From Gracilaria gracilis (lineage: Eukaryota > Rhodophyta > Florideophyceae > Gracilariales > Gracilariaceae), in assembly GCA_030374805.1 (NCBI GenBank), contig JARGSG010000212.1:186001-250000 (forward strand): a stretch of DNA of 64,000 bases. Direction: 5' to 3'. Of this stretch, positions 1 through 10,685 are shown one piece after another (positions within the stretch are counted from its first letter, which is position 1; each line of letters opens with the position of its first letter). The position numbers were made by a program, and so were the translations under genes. A model generated the notes under the pieces. That model was not told the DNA's origin and made no database searches. It was given only the letters and a program-made list of their open reading frames with translations.

Positions 1-502
1 TTATGTTTCAAACGAGTTACAGATCGCTTCCGGCAAGTAACTGGATCAGAAGTTACAAGCCTCCGGACCTCATCGGCAGATCGCCGTTTTTGACCCTTCT
101 GGGGCACCCCCCTCAAACGACCCCAAAAACGACGATTTCGCAAAACGTCCAAAAGTTACAAGTATCTTGCAACGTGTCAAAGCCGCCGGCGGTGGGCACA
201 TAAATCCAATCATTTGAGACCAAATTGGATCAAAGTTGGAAAGTAACTATATCGACGCTGAGCTATCCGGAGTACCTTGGATTGCACCTGGACAAGTGCA
301 AAACGAGTAAAAAGTAGTTTAAATAGAGTTTAGCAGGTTTCGTGAGAGAAAGTCCAAAAAAAGCGCAAAAAAAAATTGAAAAAATTGAAAACACAAAAAA
401 GTCGCAGAACACGTGAAAAGTGCATCAAGAAGCCATACGAGCCATCAAAACCAAAGAAAAAGACAAAAAATTTTTAGAAAATTTTTCAAAAAAAATTGAA
501 AA
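1..502 (+). other. LINE copy 1 5' leader
   Basis: This non-coding leader becomes very A-rich over its last 150 bases, where A-runs alternate with short T-runs before the ORF1 ATG. The same leader is present in copy 2, where a pogo-like transposon has landed in it. It presumably carries the internal promoter that LINEs of this type need, but I see no recognisable core element. Confidence 0.7.
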
Positions 503-2695
503 ATGACTTCTCACCAAACCACGTCCTCTAACATTGAGAACTGTTTCAGCCCTTTGGCTGACGCCGGGGAGACCATGGAAGGCATTCGCTTCCCACTTGA
601 TGGTAATAGCGAACCTGAATCCGAATCTTGGAGACCAGGTCTTTCAAAGACCGTTCGGAAGAAAGTTTCGCCGACCCCAGACCGCAAAGGCCCTCAGCCT
701 GTGTGCACCCCGGACGAGGCGAGGGCCACCTTTGGAGCGTGTCGAACGCTCATCAAGTGCCCAAACTGCCATTCTAAGAATTCATTCACTCTAAATGGTA
801 ACTCTAAGTTTGGACCCACTGTGCGCTGCTCCGTCAAAGGCTGCCATCGCTCCTTTGGCGGTTCGCGATTCCATGAAATAATTCGACCATTTCTGGCGCC
901 GAGCAGCCCAAGGAACAGCTCCCAGGCGTCAGTCGCATCCGCTCCTACGCCCTCACCGGTTGCCGAGCACCCCATCAGCCACACCAGCATACCCTCTAGC
1001 GCACCTGTTGCCGTCGTACAGATACCAAAACAGCAATGGGAGTCGATCTTGAGGAGATGCCAGACACTAGAGGATCAAGTTGCTCGGCTCACCCAGCAGC
1101 TCCAGTCCTCTCGCAACCATGCCACGGTACCACAACAGAGACAAAACCAACGTGCTCTAGAAATTGAAGCACGATCTGTCGAGACGGCCGTTAACAGACA
1201 GCCACCTAACACGGCTCCGCCCAACACTGGACGAGCACAACCGCAGATAAACACTGTCCCTGAAGCAAGGACTGGGACAAATACTGGTGTAAAGACTTGG
1301 GCGCAGATTGCTAGAGAGGGCCAGCCTCGGTCATTGAACAAGTTACCACCTCAGTTTCTTACTCGAATGGCTAAAATGGCTCACAACCTCAAGTCTGGAG
1401 GATATGCACCACTGCCGATATCTCAATCTCGGCCCCCGAAAATGGAAGCGCAGTACTTCCGTGGCATACCGCGCGGCCCCTACCGCCCTCTCATGAGACA
1501 CCTTCGCAGTGGACTTCCGAGCCGTTGCGTTATCGCTCTGTCCTTCATAGGACGTTCGATATTGGAAATCGTGACTGCGACTGACGTTGCTCACAAACTG
1601 GTTGCAGGAATGCGGGCAGCCGAGTACACGCACATGCCTAACTTCGCTGCCACCTCGAATGCCATGTCATCGCGAAAGATGATGAGTAAGGCCGAACGAC
1701 GACAGAAAAACCTGGAGCAGGCGCTATATCGCTTGCAGACTGCAGCAACTCGCACAACGTCAGCGTGGGCCAAGCATTGGTATACGTCCCAAGTGAAGGT
1801 AACACAGGAGTTGATGCACAATAAGCAGCCAAGTACACCGAACCAAAGTGTGAACCCGACTGCAAAACAGCCTGGGAAAGTCGACCGTGATTCTTCCAAG
1901 GCAATTCCGATGGTACCTAAGGGGACTCATACCAGAGCTGCCCATCCGATCGACCGCCTTGCACCATTGCGTACACATATTAGGTTCGCAGAGGACTCCC
2001 AAACAACAGTAGCGGCAATCGATGCCCATACGAAAATGAGAACTCATGTACGTTTCGCCGAAGAGTCAACAGCATCCATCGTTGAAAGAAGGGTTCCAGC
2101 GATGGTTCAGCGCACTAATCGGACGATAGACGGCAATACTGGGCCTCGGACGAATGTCCACTTTGTTTCAGAGGAAGCAGGAGCAACAGAATGTCCACAG
2201 CCTATGAGCATTTCAACTGACTCTGAAGAGCCTAATGCACCAGAAGACGAGCAGAACACTGAGCAGATATCCCACATCATCGAAACTGAACAACAATCGC
2301 AGTCGTCGGAGTTGCCCACCGACACTCGACAAAGTGTCGTTTCGGTGTCTGGGGCAAACAATGATGCTCATAACACGGAAAATAACGTGCCACAACTCCC
2401 AGAATTGGCACACCACACCACTGCAATCACTGCAAGTACAGGAGCAGTGACCGCCGATCCGAAAGATATCACTATGGAAGCGGCCCAAACGAGCCCATTG
2501 GAACCGCTTCAGACTCCAAATGAGAGTCTGTCATCGGATTGGGACCACGATGGTGCTCCCACTTATGACCACGAAATGCGTCGTCCGAACAGATTGGTAC
2601 GAAATGTGTTCTCTGTGAGCATTAATGTGCCGTCGACTACGACGCAAACCGCTCCAATTCCACATAACGGTCACCAGAATGGTGAGGCGTTGTGA
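503..2695 (+). CDS. LINE ORF1, gag-like nucleic-acid-binding protein
   Basis: A 730-residue ORF1 protein of the LINE. Near residues 88-120 it has a zinc-ribbon-like set of cysteines: a CPNC knuckle followed about 22 residues later by CSVKGC. Next comes a Pro/Ser-rich linker, then a short coiled coil around residues 180-205 (LEDQVARLTQQL). A basic conserved block (residues about 265-430) follows, with the motif YFRGIPRGPYRPLMRHLRSG. The C-terminal third is acidic and low in complexity. ORF1 proteins of this kind bind the LINE RNA and form the ribonucleoprotein. The ATG lies in an A-rich context shared with copy 2. The stop overlaps the start of ORF2. No stops or frameshifts are seen. Confidence 0.85.
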   Translation: MTSHQTTSSNIENCFSPLADAGETMEGIRFPLDGNSEPESESWRPGLSKTVRKKVSPTPDRKGPQPVCTPDEARATFGACRTLIKCPNCHSKNSFTLNGNSKFGPTVRCSVKGCHRSFGGSRFHEIIRPFLAPSSPRNSSQASVASAPTPSPVAEHPISHTSIPSSAPVAVVQIPKQQWESILRRCQTLEDQVARLTQQLQSSRNHATVPQQRQNQRALEIEARSVETAVNRQPPNTAPPNTGRAQPQINTVPEARTGTNTGVKTWAQIAREGQPRSLNKLPPQFLTRMAKMAHNLKSGGYAPLPISQSRPPKMEAQYFRGIPRGPYRPLMRHLRSGLPSRCVIALSFIGRSILEIVTATDVAHKLVAGMRAAEYTHMPNFAATSNAMSSRKMMSKAERRQKNLEQALYRLQTAATRTTSAWAKHWYTSQVKVTQELMHNKQPSTPNQSVNPTAKQPGKVDRDSSKAIPMVPKGTHTRAAHPIDRLAPLRTHIRFAEDSQTTVAAIDAHTKMRTHVRFAEESTASIVERRVPAMVQRTNRTIDGNTGPRTNVHFVSEEAGATECPQPMSISTDSEEPNAPEDEQNTEQISHIIETEQQSQSSELPTDTRQSVVSVSGANNDAHNTENNVPQLPELAHHTTAITASTGAVTADPKDITMEAAQTSPLEPLQTPNESLSSDWDHDGAPTYDHEMRRPNRLVRNVFSVSINVPSTTTQTAPIPHNGHQNGEAL

Positions 2696-5673
2696 TCCGG
2701 GTTGGTACTTTCAACGTGAGAGGTCTGGCACATAGCGAGGCCGAAGTCCACCGTGCATGGAAAGTACTAGGTTTACACTTTCTGTGCGTTGTGGAAACAT
2801 GGCAACGTCCCTCCGATGAGGTGTCGTTGGCATTGCCACATGTGAGTGTGGCGCTGGAAGCGGAGTATAGGAGTCGTGCGCCGAGAGTTGGGATCACGCT
2901 TTTCCATCATCAGCGCTTCTGTACGAAGGTCGTGGGCAAGTACGGCACCGCAGCATACCAAATCCTGGCACTGAGAGTTCGCCCAGATCTCAATGTGATA
3001 GGAGTATATCTTAGTCCGAGCGCTTCAGATGAGGACATAAAGGGATTCCTGGAGCGATTGAAGTCTTTGATCCGGGGTCCGACGTTACTGGCTGGGGATT
3101 GGAATGCCCGCCATGACGACTGGGATCAACGAACCAACAGGCATGGTCGCCGCCTCCGAGCGTGGATCCGCAAATGGGACCTCTTGCTGAGGGCTCCATC
3201 CGAGTTGACGCCAACGTTTCGCACCCCAAATGGTTCGAGTGTAGTGGATTTCTTCATCTCGAAGCGAGTGTCTGTTCGAAATGTGGCAACAACCAGTGGA
3301 TCGTGGGATGCAGTCTCGGATCACAACATGGTTGTTGCCGACATTGACTGGATGACAACTCAATTCTCACCTCGAAAACCGAAGATTTCGAGAGCGCAAC
3401 TCAAATGCGTGGACAGAATCGAAGACGCTCAGACATATTACAAAGCCAATTTGCCTAATGTGGCTTCTCGTTTTGACCACGCAACCTCAGAAGAGGATCT
3501 GGAGGATGCATGTTGCCAACTCGTGGACACAATCAGTAGCCCCTGGATCACTTCCGTATCATTGCGTCCTGACCGCTATCGCTTCTTCTGGGATTCTAGT
3601 CTTGACCAGTTGAGTCGTGTGCGATCTACATATTACAAATGGTGGAAACGAAGTAGCAACATTCAAATGTGGAATGTGTACAAGGTGATTGACCGATTCA
3701 TTAAACGTCGTTGTCGAGCAAAGAAGAGACAACTGTTGGACGAATTTCTTGATACCGCCGAGGACGAAACAGCATCTCAAACAGTGAATCGAATCAACTC
3801 GGTGATGAAATTACGATCTCAGCATAGCGCACGGGCACTGGAACGTGGAAATCCACTAGACCCACAGGACTACGCTGAGTTTATTGCCGAGTACCAGCCA
3901 CCCGAATGTGGGGTAAAAGCAGTCACATTTGATGTTCCGAACTCGTTCCGGATTGCATTGGAAAAATCGATCAAGGATGCAAAGAAGGGAAGATCGATTG
4001 GGCGCGATAACGTGGCATCGGAAATGCTACAGGTGAGTCCAACTTTGTGCGCTTCCACGCTTCTCAAGCTGTGGCGAGCGTGTGGCAAGTTGGCATATCT
4101 ACCATCAACGTTGCGGCAGACACGTATATCGCCCATATACAAGAAAGGCGACATCTTGGTACCATCCAACTACCGACCGATCTCTATTCTGTCGCACTTG
4201 CGCAAAGCAATTTCGGCTGCATTAAACTCGATCGTGATGAACTATATCGAGTTTCATGAGTACCAGTATGGGTTCTCAAAGTACAATGGAACAGAACAGT
4301 CGATTGTGGAGGTGAGTAACATCATCACAAACGGCCACTCGCGTGTGGCAGTACTGGATCTAACGAAGGCGTACGACAAAGTTAACCGAAAACTATTGTC
4401 GCAAGTGTGCGCATCCAGGCTACAACCGAAGCATGCGGCAATGACTACTTTGCTGCTGCAACCAGTCAATGCTTTCATAAATGGAAATTGGAAAGATGAA
4501 CAAGTACAAATGACTCTTGGAGTGCCTCAAGGTGACCCATTCAGCTGTACATTGTTCAACATGTATATTGATTCCATGCTATATCGAGTGCAGGAGGTGC
4601 CATATCATGTGTCGGATCGAGGTGCAAGTGCATTTGCCGACGATGTGATTCTGATGGCGAAGACTAATAGCGGGCTGCAACTACTGCTAGACATATGCAG
4701 TAGTTGGGGCAAAGAAATGCAAATGCCGTGGAACACTGCAAACGGCAAGTCGATAGTACTGCAACTGCCTGCAGACCAAAATCAGTCTGCAATATTCACA
4801 CTTGCTGGTGATAAGCTGAGCGTGGTATGTAGTGCAGTATATCTGGGGGTGTCTCTAAACACCAATAGAGTAACAACCGACAAGCACATGGAACGCGTAC
4901 AAAATGCTCAACGTCGATTGGGAAGCCTAGCCGGTGCTGGTCTGCACCGGAATGGATTTGATACGCGCAGCTGTGTGAGTTTGTACCGCGCATTCGTGAG
5001 GTGGATTTACGAATATGCGTTGCATCTTGTACCGCTCACGCCTCATTTGGAAATGGCGATAGTGAAGCTTGAAGCAACGTTCTTCAAACTGATTCTTGGA
5101 AAGATGGCATCTCGGTTTGGAACATATCGGGTGCCGATGATGCGTGCACTTTGTCGTTTAGAGTCTGCGGCTCTGCGACGAATTGTGCTCGCCTCCAAAC
5201 GTCTACGGCATTATCAATCGTGTCGTGAGACGGCATTGAACCTTGAATTGGAACACAGATCGCGACAGTTGAAGGTGAACCGGGCATGTCGGCAGCTGTC
5301 GCTGTATAATGCACATCCTTCAATTTCAGCACTACGAGCTGAAATTGATAATGTGTGTACAAAAGGAATAGGAAGAATACGGGATGCGGAGTGGAAACTT
5401 GCCTCGGCAAGACGCATTCGCAAAATCCCGTGTGCTGCGAATGGAAAATACCCACCCGTTCTTCGGTTGCGCAAAGTTTCGCACCGAATGATGGGTATCC
5501 GATGGTACTTCAATGAGTTCCCAGCGAACCCAATGGAGGCACGTGATGTACTTGGGCACGAGTACTGGAAGTACGGAAGACTGAAGGTACTACTCGGAAT
5601 GGAAGATTGGTCACCTGGAGAGAGACAGGAGGCGACCGAAATACTAGATGTATTGGAAGAAGCACAGTTGTAA
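2692..5673 (+). CDS. LINE ORF2, endonuclease-reverse transcriptase
   Basis: About 993 residues. The N-terminus is an exonuclease-endonuclease-phosphatase (APE-type) nuclease, with TFNVRGL at the very start, VVETW, GDWNARHDDWD and SDHNMVV near residue 215. The reverse transcriptase follows: ISPIYKKGD, then SNYRPISILSHLRKAIS, LDLTKAYDKVNRK, LGVPQGDPFSCTLFNMY and the catalytic FADD. A thumb and a C-terminal region follow; I see no RNase H domain. There is no ATG at the start. The first codon is GTG, and this frame is open only from 2686, ten bases before the ORF1 stop, so translation must rely on termination-reinitiation or a frameshift. The same join is preserved in copy 2. Confidence 0.92.
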   Translation: MIRVGTFNVRGLAHSEAEVHRAWKVLGLHFLCVVETWQRPSDEVSLALPHVSVALEAEYRSRAPRVGITLFHHQRFCTKVVGKYGTAAYQILALRVRPDLNVIGVYLSPSASDEDIKGFLERLKSLIRGPTLLAGDWNARHDDWDQRTNRHGRRLRAWIRKWDLLLRAPSELTPTFRTPNGSSVVDFFISKRVSVRNVATTSGSWDAVSDHNMVVADIDWMTTQFSPRKPKISRAQLKCVDRIEDAQTYYKANLPNVASRFDHATSEEDLEDACCQLVDTISSPWITSVSLRPDRYRFFWDSSLDQLSRVRSTYYKWWKRSSNIQMWNVYKVIDRFIKRRCRAKKRQLLDEFLDTAEDETASQTVNRINSVMKLRSQHSARALERGNPLDPQDYAEFIAEYQPPECGVKAVTFDVPNSFRIALEKSIKDAKKGRSIGRDNVASEMLQVSPTLCASTLLKLWRACGKLAYLPSTLRQTRISPIYKKGDILVPSNYRPISILSHLRKAISAALNSIVMNYIEFHEYQYGFSKYNGTEQSIVEVSNIITNGHSRVAVLDLTKAYDKVNRKLLSQVCASRLQPKHAAMTTLLLQPVNAFINGNWKDEQVQMTLGVPQGDPFSCTLFNMYIDSMLYRVQEVPYHVSDRGASAFADDVILMAKTNSGLQLLLDICSSWGKEMQMPWNTANGKSIVLQLPADQNQSAIFTLAGDKLSVVCSAVYLGVSLNTNRVTTDKHMERVQNAQRRLGSLAGAGLHRNGFDTRSCVSLYRAFVRWIYEYALHLVPLTPHLEMAIVKLEATFFKLILGKMASRFGTYRVPMMRALCRLESAALRRIVLASKRLRHYQSCRETALNLELEHRSRQLKVNRACRQLSLYNAHPSISALRAEIDNVCTKGIGRIRDAEWKLASARRIRKIPCAANGKYPPVLRLRKVSHRMMGIRWYFNEFPANPMEARDVLGHEYWKYGRLKVLLGMEDWSPGERQEATEILDVLEEAQL

Positions 5674-5817
5674 ATCTGTGCTATAAGTAGTAAGAATGAT
5701 TGCGTTGGTTCGTAATTGACCAAGTTAGTTTACACCTTGACAGTGTTACCCTGCTGCTCTTCATGGGACATTGGGAACACGATAAATAAAAAGCAATTGA
5801 TTGAAGAAAAAAAAAAG
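5674..5817 (+). other. LINE 3' untranslated region and A-tail
   Basis: A 140-base 3' UTR with an AATAAA-like hexamer (ataaataaaaag) just before the terminal A-run. The same tail recurs at 23635-23772, 49785-49917, inverted at 36814-36896, and in degenerate form at 51114-51201. It is therefore the 3' signature of the family and a handle for finding further copies. Confidence 0.85.
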
Positions 5818-8800
5818 ACTTACGATCAGTAGTGTCACCAGCATAGTCGGAGTCCACAAAGCCATTCAAGTTCAGAGATCCAGCTCGGTAGAGCAACCCA
5901 TGGTCACACGTCCCACGCAGGTACCGTAGTACTCGCTTTGCAGCTCTGTGACAGTATGCTGTGGGAGCGTTCTGGAATCGTGCAAGGATAAGGACTGGAG
6001 CAAGAATATCAAGTCTCGTGCGCAATGCCAAGTACAGCAAGGACCCAATCATCTGCTGATATAGTTGCACATCCTTGGCAGTCTTGTCCTCCTCCGCTGC
6101 TAGTGATGAGAAAAACGACTCCACCATTGGACTGGGAGCTGGCTTGGCGTTGTGCAGTCCAAATCGGCGTAGCACTCCCTCGATGTAAAGGGGCTGTCCA
6201 AGCTTGAGGCACGTAAGTTGACCCTCAGAATCCGCCGCCCAAGTCAACTCAACGCCAAGGTAGAAGCTCACTCGATCTTGAACTCGAAGTTCGTACAATC
6301 CTTTGAGCTCCTCCAAGAGTGACGAACGTTGCGCAGCAGTTGGTGCGAAAACCAGGAGGTCATCAACGTAAACAAGGATGTATACGTACGCGTTGTGCCC
6401 AATGCGGCGCCTAAACACACACGGAGCACTAGGGAGTTCTTCATATCCTAAGTCCTTGAGATCTTGACTGAACTTTGTATGCCAAGCCAGGTGAGCCTGC
6501 TTAAGTCCGTACATGGCTTTCACCAACTTGTAACAGCATGGCTTCAGCCAAGGCACACCACGTGGAGACGTGACCCAAACATCCTCCTTCAGCTCCCCAT
6601 TCAAGAAGGCGGTCTTCACGTCCACTTGAGCAACAAATATCTGGAGGCACAGGGTAAGGTACAGGAACATACGAACCAGGTTGAAAGACACAACTGGTGC
6701 ATAAGTCTCCATGTAGTCCTGACCAAAAGTCTGGTGATTTCCACCAGCAACAACACGAGCCTTGAAGCGCTCAACCGACCCATCTGCATTCCGCTTCACT
6801 TTCAGGACGATATGGGTTGGCAGAGGTTGCGATGCGGGAGAATGATCGGGTACCCATGTACCCTTGCTCTCAAGAGAGGCCAGTTGTTCTTCGATCGCAG
6901 TCTCCCATAAGCTTTTCTCCAATGGAGACGCAGACATGGCTTTCTTCAAAGTCGGTTCATCACTTGTAGTCACTTCAACTGTTTGCGATGTGGCAGCGCC
7001 AGCCATGTTCCACCACCGTGTAGGTGCACGGCGTGTTCGTCGCGGGTACCGTGACTCAGGTTGTGAGCCAAATGGCGCGTTAGGCTCCTCCATGGTGGGT
7101 TCATCCTGGTTGTCGTCAGCACTCTCACTACCAGTGAGTTCATTATCATCGAAATCATCAGCTTCATCCGTACTATCAGTGTGCAATTCAGGTAAATGGC
7201 TTTCCTGTAGTTCAGAACAAACAGAATCGTCGACAACTTCGTCAATGCAAATCTCAACGGAGTGCTCGCTGTCACTCTTGCATTCCGAGTTGCAACTGAA
7301 GTCTTCATCAGAAGCGATCTCATCATCCATGTAGCCCGTCAGATAGGACGCACCAGGGAAGGATGACTCATCAAACGTCACATGTCGAGACTTGATAATA
7401 CGTGGTATCTCATCTTCATCTGTTACTAGAACATCGTAGACACCATGCTCAAGAGTCTGCAAGTACACCCCTTCAAGTGCACGAGACTCGAACTTGGTGT
7501 CCGGGTTCATCTTTAGTACGTACGCCGCACACCCAAACACTCGAACATTCTTCAAAGAAGGTGTGGAATCAGTTACAAGAAAGTACGGAGTGGATCCAGT
7601 GGTAGAGTGGGGAACTCTGTTGCGCACATATATAACGTGCTTCAACGCATACGGCCATAAACATTCTGGCAGATTGGCCTGCAGCAACAACGCTCGAGCA
7701 GCTTCCTCCATTGTGCGATTAATGCGCTCTGCTATTGCATTGTGCTCAGGGGTGTACGGAGGTGAAAACGAGGTTCCTTGGAGACCGTTTGCAGAGTTCT
7801 CCTGCAGAGCAATGTACTCGTCCGCATTATCTGAGTGCACTTTGGCAATTTGAGCTCCCCCAAGCTGCTGGAGCTTCTGTGCTACAGCCGCATATACTTC
7901 TGCAAGTTCACTTCGGTGTACCATAAACCCTATTAATGCATACCTAGAGTGTTCATCAATGAATGCTGTCGCGTATTAGAAGTGATCTGGAAATGACGGG
8001 AGCAAGGGCCCTAGGATATCAGAGTGCACAATGTCTCCGACACCAGTGGCACGATCGAACTTGCCTAAGAACGGAAGTTTGTGGGCCTTTCCAAGTCGGC
8101 ATGGGCGACAGACCTCCTCCATTTGAGCCAGCTTCGGCACTCCATTGGCATACTTGTGCACAACCTGCAAGTTTCTTGGGTTGATATGCGCAAGTCGTCG
8201 ACGCCATAGTTGAGCCAAGTCATTGTCGCGTGCAGAAAGGGCATGCCTAGAGTTAACTTTCGTGAGTGGATCAGGCAGAGTGTACAAACCTGACCGTTTA
8301 TCTCTTTGACCGCATCCAATAACAAACCCATCAACATGCGTGAGACGCACATCGCGAGCACGGAAGAAAGACTCGATGACCTTATCAGCCATACGTCCCA
8401 CAGACACCAAGTTATATTCGAGATCAGGAACCAAGAGTGCATCTGTGGGACGCAAGTTCGCATTCTCGAACGGTAGTATGACATCACCTCGTTGTGTAGC
8501 AGTCACAGTAGACTTATCAGCCAGCAATATGGTTCGTTCGTTAACTTCATGCAACGAACTGGGGACAAATACAGACTTGGAGAAAAAGAAGTGCGATGTT
8601 GCACCACTGTCTGCATATGTGTCCATAACCCTCTCTGCTGGTGGGAGTACGGTAGACTTCTCCACGGACATTCCTGCGATTTCAATCTTTTAGGACTTTC
8701 AGGACGACCTTGTCGATGGCTTGGAACTTCCTGGTTTATCCTTAGACCTCACCTTCAACTTGTCAAGAATGCTCTTGGGAAAGTGATTGTCAGGGTTGTC

Positions 8801-9682
8801 AGGGTTCATGTGACATCGATCAACAGTGTGTCCATCACGATCACAGAAGGTACAATGGTAACCATTGCTGGTAGCGGCAGCATACGCACGCCCCGAAGAC
8901 TCGTTGTGGGTGTGACCATCTGAGTTGTCACCGTCCTTGTGGTCCAGACTGACAGGGCCGGAAGAGGATTTGAAGCTTCCAGAGCCTTTGGTCTTGCCTT
9001 TCTTGCGAGTGCGAGTGCGACCAGAACTTCCCAAAACCATCTGTCGTGCATTATACTCGTCAATTAGAGTTGTTGCAACATAGTCCCAAGTAAGATCAGA
9101 TATGTCCTTGGTGCGAAGTGCGGCTGCCGTGGACTCCAATGAGCAGCTGGGGTCAATAGAGGCAAGTAGCATCGGGGCCTTGTGAGATTCCGGAATAGCA
9201 GCGTCCTTGCCCATGCGATCCAACTGCGAGAACAGGGCAGTGAACTGGTCCACATATTCTGACATGTTCTGACCACTGTACGACATACGGAATAGTTGCG
9301 TTTGTACGGCGATCCGAGAGACTGTGCGATTGGAGGCGTAGCGTGCATCGAGCAGTTCAAGCATGCGTCCCGGATCATCATCAACATCCATTACAACTCG
9401 TAGAGGAGAATCACCAAGTGCACAAATAATGATAGCACATGCTTTCTCCCGTTTCGCCATGATACGAGAGCTGCTTTGAGAGCTACTTGGAGCCGTATCT
9501 TGGGTAGTAGCAGCTGTTGAGGATTGCTCTGAACTCGATACCACAACGTTCCAGACACCTTTGATTCGGCATACGGCACGAAGGCGATGGCGCCAAAGGG
9601 TATAATCTTCCCCACGCTTACCATGAAAGCGTGGGATCTTGACACCAGAGTTGGTTTCAGACTCAACTTCCGAGTCCGACAT
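5818..9682 (-). pseudogene. Copia A1 gag-pol polyprotein, decayed
   Basis: This is the single-frame polyprotein of a copia element, 3'-truncated by the LINE. Reading leftwards it has a gag starting MSDSEVESETNSG, a zinc knuckle (CTFCDRDGHTVDRC, CX2CX4HX4C), the protease motif DTYADSGATSHFF, an HHCC integrase zinc finger (LWRRRLAHI ... CRPCRLGK), and integrase residues VHSD, KVHSDNADEY and EHNAIAERIN. The RT has VDVKTAFLNGE and YILVYVDDLLVF. RNase H begins with FVDSDYAGDTTDRKS, exactly where the LINE enters. In-frame stops lie at 8699-8701 and 8690-8692 (the gag/protease boundary) and at 7976-7978 (integrase). The frame is otherwise continuous. Confidence 0.9.
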
Positions 9683-10671
9683 GTTCCAAAACAGAGTTAT
9701 CAACCTCCAGTACAAGGGATTTCACAAGTAGAAGAGAAACGAAGGAATGAGAGAAGCCGCGTGAGGGAAACAATTCTTCCGTCACAAAAAAGGGTAGGGC
9801 TGGAGTGGAGTAAGGACTCAACACTAAACAGCGAGGACGCCAGCAGAGAATCTGTAACGAAGTCTGCAACGCTCGTCTGGACGCGTCCAGTACGCGATCA
9901 CAAGCGGAATGGAACTCGACGCTTGGAGTATACTCACGGGTGAGAGACAACCAACCCGGAACAGAAAGGGCAGAGTGAAGGATACAATGCCACTTCCCCA
10001 CAAGCAAATAAAGGAGGGGCTGGAGTGGAGTCAAGCTCAACAATCAACAGCGAGGACGCCAGCGGAGACTGTGGGGTAGTCTGCAACGCTCGTCGGGACG
10101 CGTCCCGTACGCGATCACAGGCGGAGTTCGGAGACTCGACGCCTGGAGCAAGCTCACGGGTGAGGTACAACTCGAACCCGGAATGATGATGATACTTCTA
10201 AAGCGGGCGCACTGACAGGAGAAACTACCTCCGCTACCCTGTGGGTCCGAACCCCTGGTCCCCGGTTACTCTCCCCGGGTGAGGCACGATTTGATCACCT
10301 ACCAAGCTCTGCGTACTTCAGAGCGAGGCGCTGTTAGTCCCTACGAGACGTCCCAAGGAGGGTACTAGTCGAGATACACGTTCCCCAGTTAAACCCTTGC
10401 TGGTCTCTTACGAGAAAGTAGCTCGGTCTTTCGACGCAGTACGGTCGCTCCTACCCTTCCAAGCCCGTTTCATCGACCTCCGTACTCCACGGACGCAGAG
10501 CAGGATTTGCTGTCTCCCTTGTCTCGAGCCGGCGGGTTACTAACAAACGCGATATGTGTTCACCATGCGCCAGAGAGAAAGCAGCGTGGTACTCTAACGC
10601 AGATAGGAAACTTCTTGAATCCAAAGAAACGTAGTAAGAAATGAACGCGACGTCTGCAAGTTGTCGACGCT
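9683..10671 (-). other. Copia A1 leader with tandem duplication
   Basis: An untranslated leader of nearly 1 kb between the primer site and gag. It holds two related units of about 147 bases, 9798-9944 and 10018-10164. Each contains a conserved 'acgctcgt..ggacgcgtcc' core that forms a 10-12 base palindrome, and each ends in cacgggtgag. The block at about 10210-10290 is shared with the leaders of families B and C. B1 and B2 carry the first unit once. A packaging or dimerisation role is possible but is inference. Confidence 0.6.
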
Positions 10672-10685
10672 CTGGGCCCATAACC
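10672..10685 (-). promoter_or_regulatory. Primer-binding site of A1
   Basis: The plus-strand bases ctgggcccataacc lie directly inside the 5' LTR. They match the anticodon arm of eukaryotic initiator tRNA-Met, so the element RNA is complementary to an internal tRNA segment. Drosophila copia is known to prime from a half-length initiator tRNA in this way. Identical sites lie beside every 5' LTR in the window: 15213, 33785, 35815, 47791 and 50165. Confidence 0.75.

Larger units (their letters stand above)
1..5817 (+). mobile_element. LINE (non-LTR retrotransposon) copy 1, near full length
   Basis: A leader of about 500 bases, two overlapping ORFs and a 3' tail ending in an A-run at about 5806-5816 give a complete LINE layout. 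The 5' end is cut by the window edge. The leader matches copy 2 from about position 19930. The element sits inside the RNase H region of the copia element A1, because A1 coding sequence resumes at 5818 straight after the A-run. Its 5' target duplication lies outside the window. It encodes an apurinic-type endonuclease and a reverse transcriptase, so it would move by target-primed reverse transcription. Both ORFs are free of internal stops, so this may be a young or source copy. Confidence 0.93.

Noticed and set aside
10672-10685. Possible tRNA fragment gene
   Set aside because: The tRNA-like 14-mer is the retrotransposon primer-binding site and recurs only beside LTRs.
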